From Paragonimus skrjabini miyazakii (Eukaryota > Platyhelminthes > Trematoda > Plagiorchiida > Troglotrematidae): a stretch of 64,000 nucleotides of DNA. Of this stretch, positions 1 through 11,800 are shown piece after piece. Below the pieces are notes generated by a model, which saw nothing but the letters and a program-made list of their open reading frames with translations, was not told where the DNA came from and ran no database searches. The translations under genes were made by a program, and so were the position numbers. How positions within the stretch are numbered: position 1 is the first letter of the stretch; each line of letters starts with the position of its first letter. The stretch is from positions 28,090 to 92,089 of the forward strand of contig JTDE01000032.1 in the NCBI GenBank assembly GCA_014338405.1. The letters run 5' to 3'.

Positions 1-25
1 AAGCATACGATGACATGTTCCGAAC

Positions 26-27
<2 letters not shown>
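1..27 (+). CDS. possible exon end of a syntaxin-like gene (speculative)
   Basis: Reading from base 3 gives A-Y-D-D-M-F-R-T plus one leftover base (g27). Qa-SNAREs usually carry a D-M-F stretch at this point of the SNARE motif. The leftover base is in phase 1, and the exon at 3,614 needs exactly one base before it; joining them would give D-M-F-R-T-V-G-S-L-L-M-E-Q, the spacing seen in syntaxins. Against this, the bases after g27 are an (AT)n tract and not a GT donor. The call therefore needs either an assembly error in the microsatellite or a non-canonical donor. Confidence 0.22.

Positions 28-70
<43 letters not shown>
28..70. repeat. (AT)n microsatellite
   Basis: About 21 uninterrupted AT units. 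It directly abuts the possible exon end at 1-27, so length errors here would affect the reading of that splice site. Confidence 0.97.
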
Positions 71-71
<1 letters not shown>

Positions 72-829
72 GCATAAGTAGATGTTAAAAGAACTTCAAG
101 TTGGTGAATTTTCGACCAGTGAAACGAGTTAGTTCCAAAGCGTGACTGCAAAGTGAAAACAAAATTTTCCGGATGAAATGCAAAGGCATTTTGTTACAAC
201 TTTCTTTACTATGTTTTCTTGGGCGATTTCTATGAACGAGTGAGACCTACGCTGTAATGTCCAACTGAAATAAAGAGACATCAGGATTGTACCGCCTTGC
301 AAGTTATACTGAAGGGAGAAGTCCAAAAATGAAAGCGGTATCATATATTATGCAATACCCACTGCAGCTGCAACACAGCAAATAATAAAGTGCGAAAACT
401 GAGCTTACATCACAGTTACTCCTTCCTGTTCGGTTAGTTACTCAGTTACACACATAATACATGTCTGCAATCCTAAAGTGAAAGCAATACGCGTAGTGTC
501 AGCCTTAGTTAAGAGTAAATTAGCGTGTTGTTGAATTTTCCGATGTCTATAATTTAGCATTCTGCTTCTTAAGGCGACGTCGTCAAAGCTATCCCAAAGC
601 CTTCCTCACCGGTGAGTGTTACTTATTGTCTGATTGACGACAATATGTCCCTCTCCCTTGACCTCCTGATCATCGTCTATTTGGATCTGTTTGAGATAGT
701 GCAAGCTGTACCAAGCATGCTACTTAGGAACGCGTTCATTCTTTGGAGTTCTGTTTTAAGCTTTAGGCGGACTCCGAAGGTTTTTCAATCACAATAGGGC
801 TGTTGACAGCACTGAGCGTTCTCCAGGTA
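71..829. other. no recognisable feature
   Basis: Non-coding sequence in which I recognise nothing. The part near 610-830 could be the unreadable C-terminal continuation of the neighbouring minus-strand integrase relic. Confidence 0.5.
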
Positions 830-1370
830 TCCTGGCACCGCCCGGTGCGGCAGATGACGGATGTCTAACGATCAGGTGACGTATCTTGCGGTTGTTGGAC
901 TATAGTCAGACCTATTTTTGATAGTAGTCGTGCCTTCCACTGGGCTCACGGAAAGCACGGTGTTTGTCTGGTTGGGGTGTGGATGGTGTTCCCATTTGCA
1001 AGCGAACATTTGGGGGACAGTGAATCGGTCGTTAATCTTTTGATCTGTGAAAGTTTTTAGTAATTACTACAGTGAGCTCTACTTGACCATTGGCTAGTGG
1101 ATAAAGGGCGTTCGTCGGAGTTGTATCAATTCCGAGAACTTGACACAAAAGTAAATCAAAGTGCTGTCTAAGTTAGTGCATCTGCCTGAATGGAACTTCT
1201 CCTTAAAACCCCATTTGCCAATCCAATGATCCACTCGCGCTGTTGTCACCGTTGTCGTCTGTGTTATGGGCATGGCCTCGCATCACTTTGTAATATAATC
1301 AGCCATCACGAGTATGTAACGGTTGGCTTGGAGTGTTCCCGATATCTGATACATTTGTGAGGGCAGACTT
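830..1370 (-). mobile_element. decayed Ty3/gypsy-type integrase core
   Basis: Read on the minus strand across frameshifts and stops, this stretch follows the Ty3-type integrase core. In order it shows a Y-I-L-V-M-A-D-Y-I-T-K block, a C-E-A-M-P-I-T-Q block, an H-S-x-R-x-T-N block, a V-L-G-I-D-T-T block, an A-N-G-Q-V-E block and a T-D-Q-K-I-N-D-R block. In active integrases the H-S-D-x-G-x-N-F motif carries the second acid of the D,D-35-E triad. Here Gly replaces that Asp, so the copy is dead, although the Glu of N-G-Q-V-E is still readable. I do not recognise the rest of a pol gene or flanking LTRs. It may lie inside the presumed long intron before the syntaxin-like exon. Confidence 0.8.
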
Positions 1371-3613
1371 AGATGTGCTAACACTTTCTACTGTAGTGTC
1401 GTGTGTGTACAAATCATATAAGTCAAAGTGGATTTTGCGTATCGACTATTATACACACTAGTTGTGTAGAGGCCATTTTACTATTTTTAACAAGATCATT
1501 CGTTTTACCTTGGAGTTTTAGCGCAACTCAGGCTTAAAGGTTGCGAGGTGTTCTGGAATATTTGCCTTCCACAACAAATGTTTGGCGAGCCCTTTTCAGA
1601 AGTTACAGAGCGTTTAATTGCGGTGACAGTTATTTTGCTTAGAATGCGCATGCTCTTTTGTACTGCTTTTTTCCCAGTGAAATAAAATGCAAATCCATCG
1701 CCTAACTCTTCCCTACATGAAGTGTGAGTGCATTCTTACAATAATTAGTGTCTATACCTTAGTCTATCGACCGGTATGTCACCGCATCCATATCAGTTTG
1801 ATGAAGGGCAAGATCACACAAACGCCGTATTTTGCTATTAGTCGCGTGCTACAAAGTGCCACTGAAGACTGCATTTAAAAGGTTATTGGATAATATAGAA
1901 AAAGTAGTGCGTCAAGTACTGAACGTTGAGGTAGACTCGATGGATTTGAGATAAGGGAAATCGACGTGTCTTTTACTGCCATTTTGAAAATGAGCTATAC
2001 AAGACTGCTTTGATTCAATCTGAAATGTTGTATATAGTAACAAAAGGCTTGCGCTTTTATGATAAAGATTCATGTGGCACTATCAAACCCTGGCAATATC
2101 GAATAGTGTGGTGTCGAACACAAACCCTTAGTGTGGGATCTCAGTGAGAGTGTCTGTAAAGAAAGAATTGCCTACAAATAACTTTTGCTGAAGAAGTTCA
2201 TGTGGTGCTGAAAAAAATAAGACAGTTAGCTATAATGTGAGCAAATTCTGTTTTAACCTTGAGTTCTAGTAACTCATTGGGAGTACTAAGCAGGCTTATT
2301 GGGTTGCATTTGTTCGAAGACAGAGGGAAGTAGCTACACTTTATGAGTGTAGAATATGGCTTCAAAATGTCGGTGACAAGCGGTCCATAAAGCAGTTCAC
2401 ATGACCGTTTGGTTAGCACATTAACTGCCTCTTACATTATGTAAGAATGAACGTCATTTACATTAATATAACTGTAAACGTTAATTCGTGACAGCTGTTC
2501 TAAGATTTCGTCAACAATGCGATTAACACTAGGTATTGGCTCGCTGAAAGTCCGCCGTTCAAGACCAAGTTGTAAGATCGACAGTTAATTTGTGTAAACG
2601 GTAGAAAAATGAAACAAAGATGTTTCGCGATTCTAGCACTTACCACCCATTCTAATGGCTACAGTGAACAGACTGTTTCATTGTTTCCGTGGGTGAATAT
2701 CAAATAACAGTGCTCAGTGGAAGACTGAAGTGATAAACGATCGTCACATTTTGAACAAACATACGACACTCATATGACTTTTTATGAGGCACTGCTTTCG
2801 AATTGATGCTAATCAGAATTGAGCTGAGTAATTACTAGGCCTCTCCAAGTGACAACGACATTCCTGGTGACCAGCGAAGCCAATCGATTAAATGTCGACA
2901 TTGACCAGCAAATTGTGCTTTTTAGAACTTGTTTTCCACGGTGGAGATACTAAAAGTGAGGACTCATAAGGCGCAAGGTCAGTAAGGCTGATATCATACA
3001 CTAGGGTTAATTGTCTACAGGTATTCAGTTTTATTTTCGCATCACCTTGCAAGGTCCTGTTGATCTGACAAAACGGGAAAGTGCACTACTGCAATATGAG
3101 CACGGGTATTCATATTATCTGTAGGAGAAGGTAGGATAAAGGTTATTTTAGGAGTTACTTAGAATCCTTCTGGTCATGCCTTGTTTTCTGCTTTTTAACA
3201 CCGTTTCTTCCTGATATTGAAACTACGGTCCGTCTGCCAACGTTCTCGGAGTAAAACGTTTAGCCATCCGCTGACCGATCGTTGAATATACTTGCTTTTC
3301 TCTTGCTAGCGTTGTTAGCTTAACCGTACATTCTGAATTAAGTCATGTCAGACATGACTGTTAGCCTGTTTGCCCCAGTTAATTCCGAGGCTAATTGACT
3401 TGGCGGCTTACGCATACACGGACTAGTTCGTATCAAGCAACCCAGTCAGTCTAATGCAACCATCGGTCATCGCGACCCAGCATCCATGCATCCGAGTGTT
3501 ACGGCGAATTAAGCTGACGACCTTGAACTTGGTCAGCACGCTAACCCACATAACCTACTCGCCTCGACCACTCAACTTTAAATCAATTATTCGCATCACG
3601 TTGACTGTTCAAG
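1371..3613. other. non-coding stretch, possible intron
   Basis: No frame here resembles a known family. If the fragments at 1-27 and 3,614-3,728 belong to one gene, this is part of an intron of about 3.6 kb. Confidence 0.4.
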
Positions 3614-3728
3614 TCGGTAGTCTACTTATGGAACAAGAGAAACAATTGTCCGAATTGGACGCCCACATAGAACAGGCGCAGCGATATATGGTATTTGCCG
3701 TGCGCGATTCGGTCAATCAGGCCACCAA
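3614..3728 (+). CDS. syntaxin-like exon, C-terminal half of a Qa-SNARE motif
   Basis: The exon is bounded by a TTCAAG acceptor (ends 3,613) and a GTAAAA donor (3,729), with phase 1 in and phase 2 out. It reads x-G-S-L-L-M-E-Q-E-K-Q-L-S-E-L-D, then a stretch with H-I-E-Q-A and R-Y-M-x-x-A-V, ending D-S-V-N-Q-A-T-K. Against syntaxin-1-type SNARE motifs the Gln of M-E-Q falls on the ionic zero layer. The L-L, I-E, Y and A-V positions fall on the hydrophobic layers without a gap. Syntaxins are tail-anchored membrane-fusion proteins. A transmembrane exon should follow, but I found none before the next gene at 5.6 kb, so the gene is incomplete here or the exon is a relic. If the donor is not used, translation stops at a TAA two codons later. 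Confidence 0.55.
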
Positions 3729-5580
3729 GTAAAATGATTCCTGGCCAGCACAGCCATCTATTGGTGTCCGTGCGGTTCAATGAGCCTACATTAGACAAAA
3801 CTGAAAGACTGGAGGAGTGCTTTGGTGGTGGTAACTCTTCTGCCAGTCTTTCTGTTCCCAGCTTTGCAGACTAGCAACTCTGGCCTAATTGTTCGGTTAA
3901 TACGGTTATCTCCATTTTTACGGTGAACGTTTTGGAGGGATTGCACTTGGAAAGTTTTTTCGACATATTCCTTCTTCAAGACGTGGTTACCTGTAACGTA
4001 GTGATTAGAAGATGTCAAACGGAAATGGGTAGCCACGTCACCTATCAGTTTCGTTGGCCAGTTGATCACAGTCACATTAACATACAAACTTTTGTCAATG
4101 ACTGAAGTTTGGAGGTGTGTTCTGAAAAATGGTATTTAGTTAGGACCAATAGATAAGCTATCATGGCAGGTGAGTTAACGTTTTCACCGGAAAACTAAGA
4201 GAGTTCCTGATTTCTGAGGCACACGGGGAATTATCACGACCCGAGAAGCACTTTAAAATAGGGCGCAACTATCTCTATCATGTAGTATCTCATCTGTGGC
4301 TCGCGGATTGCTGTCGAACCGTCAAATTCTAATTAGTGGGAGACTTAAATTATCCAAGCGCGTGTCAGCAACACGCTTGCAAAAAGAGTATTACATTAAC
4401 TGGTAGTAAAACCTCACTTTAAATAAAACTCAAAGGAAGCAAAAGCATCTGAGAGGCAACTCAAACAACCTTCCATTACGAACTAACCTGGAGTGGCATT
4501 GCAAAGGGTCAGAAACCAAAATTACTTTTAACATACCAAATTGGATCCCTGTCCGAAATAATAAACAGCATATTGATAAATTAGGCGGTATTCTTACCGT
4601 TTCTGAATCTATAGACTGTCTTCTTGTCTGACTATTCATTAGAGAAGTTTATCTCCTGTCGATTTTGCTTTGCAACCTTAGTACCCATCTGCCTATACAC
4701 TACTTGGTTAGCCATAGCTTTCTGAATAAAGGATGTCCAACTGAAGTGAATAGCCACTTGATCCATCAATGTTGCAATATTTTGCCCAAATGCAAGATCA
4801 TCAACGAGTAATATGAGCAAATCACAAAAAGCGTTGCTTAATTATCGCCGGTATCGAATAATTGTCGGTTTGCTAAACCACATTGTCTATACAGCGTGCG
4901 TAAGTGCAGTTCACTCTACCTAGCCTTTTAGAGACATTGTCTGCATATAACCCTTGTCGTTCGACAGTGCATTGGTTGTATCGCTTGCACTGTGTGAAGT
5001 TGTTTAGTAAACAATGCAGAGCGCACTTGGCCTCGTAAGTTACATCGGAATTTGTGAACAGTGTTGAGTACTCTTGTTGCACATTGTGATTTGTGGTCAG
5101 TTATTAGCGTACGTGCTGTCAATTGCAACTCGAATTGTCCATAGGGACTCGCACTGTGTTTGTATTTCATCATCTTTATCTCTCTTGCTTTTCAATGCGG
5201 CTATTATCAACAAGATCAACTCTTATTGGGGGCACATCTACCGACGATCTTACACAAAAAGGGTACATTACCATATACGTAGTTTTGCTGACTTGCTTAT
5301 GCAGATGTATACGCATATGTAATGACCTATGTATGAGGGCACTCTTCCGTTTCGGTTTTTGCGACGGATACCGCTAATCAAAACTATACACTTTGGTGCT
5401 AGAAGACTCTTAATTACGTGAATATTTGTGGTGGTGTCGAATAGTATCTCTGTTTAGATGCTACTGCGTTCCAGAACATTATCTCATCGGAACAGTTTCG
5501 CTGCTTGGTCCCAACCATACTCATGTTTCAATCGTATGCCACTTCTCACAACTATTTTGAAGTGCTTAAGACGTTCCACC
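3729..5580. other. stretch between the SNARE-like exon and scramblase
   Basis: I searched for the membrane-anchor exon expected after the SNARE motif. A hydrophobic run is readable near 5,250-5,320, but it lacks the basic approach and short tail of a syntaxin anchor. Nothing else is recognisable. The 5' untranslated exon or promoter of the scramblase gene may lie here unseen. Confidence 0.4.
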
Positions 5581-5595
5581 GTTTATTTTTTTCAG
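5581..5595 (+). promoter_or_regulatory. 3' splice acceptor just before the scramblase start
   Basis: A T-rich tract ending in TTCAG lies 18 bases upstream of the ATG at 5,614. It could be the end of an intron in the 5' untranslated region. In flatworms it could also be a spliced-leader trans-splicing acceptor, which typically sits this close to a start codon. Sequence alone cannot separate the two. Confidence 0.45.
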
Positions 5596-5613
5596 AACAT
5601 TTTTATCCAAAAA

Positions 5614-5803
5614 ATGAGCAACCAGCCACCACCTTATCCACCAACACCACCGGGTGGTGGATATCCTCCGCCAGGTGGTGTTGGCTATCCTCAACCTGGA
5701 GATGCTTACCCCCCGCCATCAGGAGGCGTGTACCCACCACCAGCAGGAGGTGGATATCCGGCTGGACCGTATGGTCCGAGCCACGGAGGGCAGCCTCCAC
5801 CAG
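5614..5803 (+). CDS. scramblase exon 1: proline-rich N-terminus
   Basis: Encodes residues 1-63 plus one base. It is rich in Pro, Gly and Tyr, with repeated P-P-P and G-G-x-Y-P units. The P-P-P-Y near the start is a WW-domain ligand type also found in vertebrate scramblases. The open frame runs on upstream of the ATG and past the donor (CAG/GTGGGT at 5,804), but neither extension resembles the family. Confidence 0.92.
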
Positions 5804-8800
5804 GTGGGTTGATGTTGTGCTTCACAGTCCACTTTTTTCAACATTGTCTTCGAGGTTATTGCTTCTAGAGCGGAGTAGGCAACACTAAAGTGTTCTACAT
5901 CCGTCTAATCGCATTTTCGCTGGAATAAATTCGATTCACACCCGAGACGCACTTTGTGAGGCCGCCTGGTTCCTATGTTTATTAACATGGAAGGCCAGTT
6001 GACTACTTGGTTACCCTAGGGGTGCAAGGGTGGGACGTTTTTTTGACTTGATGTCACATAGCGACGGTTAACAACGGTAAGCTTATCTGAGTCTGTTCAA
6101 GGTGCTTTGCATTGGTATTTTCTTTGAAAGTGTGCTCCAGGTTGCCGCTGCTGCTGCTCGGTCCGCAGCAGAGCTTACGCAATACTTATGTGAATCCCCC
6201 GATGAGCAACTTGTATACAATAGCTTAATTATGACGATGTCACGTACTTGAACATTTACTCGAACATTAGAAACTCACCTCATTAGACCACTTGTCAGTG
6301 CAGATATTTTTATGATTTCTATACGTTTCATTGTTCCATATTTGTTAGCTCCTTATTGTGTTTGTTGTGGATCAAGTTTGCTTCATTACATCTGTTTACG
6401 CCTTTAATGGTTACCGTTAATAACACATTAATTTGGATGGCGCATGGTCTCCATTTTGCGAATCTAAAGTTCAAGCTGGAAAAGTTCTCTTTCTCTTTTT
6501 GGATCTGCAATTATATAACTGGAAACCCTGTTGTTCAAAGGCTAGAAACATGTATCAACATAAGTATATATATATATATATATAGTATAATTGACTAATC
6601 AATCAAATGATAAAAGTGACCAAAATGTGGTAATACCAAAGAGGAGTTGTAACGGTAATGGATAAGCTCAAAAGATAAGCGTACAAATCAAACGGAAGAC
6701 GTATCAATAAAATAGGAACAACTCTCTGATAAGTCAAAGTCCGTTAGATTGAACAGACCACCAAAATAAAGAAAGACAGCGTCAGAGAGCAGATTCGTTA
6801 GATGACTGATAGATAATTCCACAAGCGACGAGAGATGATGAAAGTTGAGCGTCGATAGATCAGCTGGTACGCGGAGCCAAACTATTTTACCGTCCAATCA
6901 CTTTACCAGCCCAAAAAACCCGCACGAATAAAGAAGACAGAGATGATGCGCGGTAACTCCTGTTTATTCGTATTGACGATTCAATTCGAAAAGTGATGAT
7001 GATGGTTTCAAACAAGTGTACAGATGAAGTTAACAAAACGATATATGCGAAAGCGTACAAAAATGAATTATGAAATATAACTGTGAATTGTGGACACTAC
7101 AAGTGTGATAGCGTGTGCGGTAGATTGTTATATGCTGAAAACCAGTAGCTTTGTGTTCTTCCTGATAGCATTCAGTCCAGCACAGCTTATTTTTTTGCAT
7201 ACTTATAGACTATAACACATAACCAAAAATATTTCTTCCTGTTGTCCGCACCTGTGGGTTTGTGTCTGAATAATGGACCACCTCATGTAAAGTTATTCAC
7301 TTAATCGATTTTTCCGCTGAGATACTGCAATCCTCACATAGATGTCAATCTAACACCTATTTGGGCAACTTTTCAAAGTGCATCGCACCATCGCGTGGCG
7401 ATTGTTTGGCTATCTGTCTGCTTAGTTGTAAATAGTAACTGTTCTTGGAACTATCTTTGTGGCAGTGTATTACTCAATTACCCACTTCTCGCGTCGCCTG
7501 TTTTGCAAACTTTGCACCTGTTGGATGAGCGTCCTTCTACCGAAACTGTTAATTTCGTTCTCCTAACGCCTAATGTTTCCATTGGTTCCATGACCTATAT
7601 CTTCACTCTGGTCGGCTTTCCCCTTGTCCACGGCTTTTAATAGTGGCATGGATGCCGAAACCTACGATTACCGGTTGTCCTCCCGGTCTGGAATACTTGA
7701 CCCAAATCAACCAGCTGCTAGTCAAACAGAAAAAGGAAATTTTTGAAAGTGAGTGCTTTATGTAACTTTTGAAAGGCTCAAAAATCGGTTGATTATTGAC
7801 TAAGTCGAAAGTTTCATACACTGATGGGCGGTTTACTCTGGAAATAACCTTTGGGTTATAAAGTGTACGTTTGCAGTGTGTTGAGTAGATCGCTGAAAAT
7901 GATTAGTATGTGAAAGAATAATGTGAGAATGTATGTGGGTATTATTAGTAAATCTTATCCGTCCCAGTCGTTTGAGTAATGTTTATTAATAAAAGTCTTT
8001 TCCAAGACACGTAATCGTTACCGCGATAGTCACAAAAATTCCGTGATGTACTTAGGCAGAATATGTGAAACTCTACACGTTTCTTGTTGTCGGATCTAGA
8101 GTCTTGTCACGTGGATCCTTAGTTTCATGTTTATTTTGTGAATCGTCATTAATTCTTACGCTGGAATGACCGAGTCTCTTTGTTAGTGCAAAGTAACGTT
8201 GATATCTCCCTTGTACATTCTCAACTTGCCTTGTTTAACAAACATTTTTGTTCAAATGCGTTCGAATATGGTATATCGAATGACTGGTAATCATACTATA
8301 ATGCAGAGACTTACTAATTAATTTTCACTGAAATTCGTTTACTTAGTCCAAACTAATGTCAGGTTGTATTTATTTCATTTCGTCATTTCACCGATATTAT
8401 TGTCATTTCAACGGACCTGTATGTAAATGGTGTTTATTTGCTTCGTTTTGGGTGTGTAATCTATTTAGGTACTTTCCTCGATTCTGATTCTGATGTGCGT
8501 AAAACGCCAGTTAACTGGTAATGGGTTTAACGTGATGTTCCAGTTGACCGAACAGCGACCTGTCAATTTCGAGTAGGGTCATTCGAACCCTTACAAAGCT
8601 GCCAACTAATGCTATAACCCTGTTGTGCACAGTTAGCGGTATTCAACACACATTTTGTCCCTATCTCTGAACGTTTGCGATATATTTTCGAAAAGTTCGT
8701 TTTGATGCTTTTTCACTTCTTGCACGCAAAGCTATTCCGTAATATATCAATTTCATCTGCTAGGTTTTTGTTTGTCTCACCTTATTGACGTTTGTCAACG

Positions 8801-11800
8801 TACAGGGAGTCCATTATCCGGTATCCTGCTTGCTGTTTGTATGAAAATACGAACTGACCTGTCCATCAAAGTGTCTAATCGGTTTGTTTGTCTTTGTTTT
8901 ATCTTAGTTCAGTTAATCCACTTTTTAGCATTTATGTAGTTTACTGAAATCATTCATACAACGACCTAAAACCTCAACTTTCTAATTCATAAAGCTGCAA
9001 ATGAAGTTGACGTCAAAAATGTATGCTTTTATTTCGTTAGTCATTATTGTTTGCACTTGTTTGCAAGACATGTTCGCTGTCCTTCTCTCTAGTTAACTAC
9101 TTGGAACTGTTTGTTTTCAGCGATTTAATTTCGTTCGACCGATCCACTACTTTGAAGGTGGATTGTGTCAGCCAGTTTCAAGTTCCACATTGTTGTCCGT
9201 GGAAAAGTTGAATGTGTCTTTCACGCAAGCCGAATCACTTGCACTTTGAGGTGCTACCTGTATTTAGCGAGAAATCTGAAAGAAGGGACTTGTCTGTCAG
9301 CGTACGCTTCAGTTGATAGATGAGAAAATGCAAATTTCACGGCGAGTGCACAAACTACTTTCTTTTTGATTGCTTATTTGAAACGTTACAGCAAGGTAAA
9401 CTTCGTACAGTTCGCACAAATTGCGATAATTATTAGATGGTAAATTTCGGTATCCACCTTTTGTTCCTAAACGACCGCTACCGTTATTACACGTGCTGGA
9501 CTAGTGAGGTGAGAAGAATAGGGAGAGGATAGTAACGTCACGGTGATCTCCGGCAACTGTTCCTGGTCGTTTGCGGTTTGCATGTGACGGCCAGTTCTGG
9601 CTACCTCGAAGATTTTCAGGTAGTGCGAATTCGTTTGGCACAGTATTTGATGTTCGTCAAATAACCATGACCTGTGACCAATTAACATTTGAAAATTGAC
9701 TGAATCAGGCTAGGCAACCACACCCAAGAGATTTCGTTTTTGTTCAGACAATAAATCACAAACCTGGACTTCGGCAAATGACCGCATGATGCGAATCAAT
9801 CGGACAACTCAAACAGAGTCTACTAGACAGAGTTTACCGCGTTGATCTGTCTCATCTGCTACTGGTTGAGACAGTCAGAAAGACGGATCTGTTACCCCCT
9901 TCTTTCTAACGCTTCTCTGAATATCTCGCTTTACCGTATTTTGTCAGTCGGCGTGGTTTGTTCACTCTTTAAGATGTGTATAGCATGGGGCGCTGGAAGT
10001 TGTTTCTTTACGGATTAGGGACAGAGAAATGGACCGTATGCATTGTCGACTAACGTCGTGATGCGTCCGAATCCAATTTGATAGGCATTCTTACAGACAC
10101 TTGTTATACGGGCCTCTCATATCTTCTTGTGCAAACACTTTTCAGTTCAACACACCTACACATGGCAATGACTTCAACACTTCGATAATGTAACCTTTTC
10201 ACTGATGTCTACTGCAATTGGTTGTGACGTATTGTGGTTACTCGAAAAACAGTCCATTTGTCAGTTACGTTGTTTTTATCGAACTGTGCGTCCTTTGTCA
10301 ACAGAACTTTAGACGGTCAGTAAACTGAATAGATGCGGTGAAGTGACGCATAACGGTAATGACATTATCATAATAGATATTTTTGAAGAAACCGGTTAGA
10401 AAGTAGTTTCATTTGTAGTGCCCAACCGGCCGGTGCACGACGTCTTTGCAATCATAATTTTAGTTGGATTGCGGACCTGTGGCTATTAAACGGGGTGCAA
10501 CGATTTAAAAGTTTTCCAAATCGCATTTGTTTGATCAGATTAAGAGAAAACTGTTATCTCGTAGGTTCATTGTGGTAAGTTGCTTGCAGTAGCTTGACTC
10601 CTGTTTGATCTGTAGTTTATAAGGATGGTGAAGTCGTATACCGCGTTTGCTAACCTTCTTCGCTTATATTGTCGTAAAGATTAGCGATAGTCACTTGTAG
10701 AAGAAGTTTTTTCCGGGAACGGTCGCCTATTGGCACGTATGTGCACACATTCCGAACGTACTCATCATGATGTTGATCACGGCGTACACACTTCTGCCGA
10801 CAACGCAACTCGAACGTACCACATATGTGCTCTCTTCCCGCGTGACCCTATTGGATAGTAAATACAGCTTAGTGGTGGTGAAATGACCGAAATGACCAGA
10901 AGTACTACATTACCACAGAACGTAACAGTATACATGTTTCGTTCCATCAACTGTCATCCCGTATTAATATGGTTTATTTGACGTCAGTGTAATTAATCCT
11001 GCCTTGTTTTCCAGTGATTGCAATTGTCCATCAGTCGTGAAGAATTGAAGTTTATAAATGGTTCTGTTTCGCAATTAATTTTTCGAAATACTTCTTATCT
11101 GCATAAACTGATCATCCTTCATTAATCTGTTGCGATCTATGTCTTCGTCAAAGTGAAAATGTTTCTTGATTACACAGCAACGATTTCAAGGTATGGCTTA
11201 TCGGAACTTTGGAATTTCGAATTCTTTACTCTAAATAGACTGAACAATTTGCCTTCTCCCATATAATCTACGAACAAGTCGTAAACTGATAACCGCTTCC
11301 CACTCCTGCAATTGGATCTTGAATTCAGTGGGTTCAGACTGGTTGAGGGGTATTTTGGAGCATTGATAGAAATATAATTAGTAGAGTGAGCATATATGCC
11401 CTACAGACCTGAAAAAGTCCATTGCGGTTGTTTTACCGTTGCAAAAATTGATTTCTCCCACTGTCAACTCTCGCCAAACGGAAGGGCGGTAAAATGTGTT
11501 AATATCTGTTGATCTTATCCGTCTTTTGTAACATTAGTCGTGTTCATACAGTCCAACCAACCGTCTATCTCAGCATTTTTGTGCGATGACGGGACTGAAA
11601 AACAGCTGACTGTAGTATTCATGTCAATAGCTTTAGGAGTAAATTCGATCGCGTCAACTCCTCGTCCCAATCATTCATTGTCCAGTCCACTTTTATCCGG
11701 CGTCACAACATTCGTGTCCAACGGTTTCGATTTGGGCCGTACATGTTTGGTTGCTGGTTTCGAGAATGAGGAAAACTCAGGTCTATAACTCTATAAGTGG

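Noticed and set aside
5245..5377. Hydrophobic frame as a syntaxin membrane anchor
   Set aside because: It lacks the basic approach and has a long polar, cysteine-rich continuation. The splice phase also does not clearly fit.
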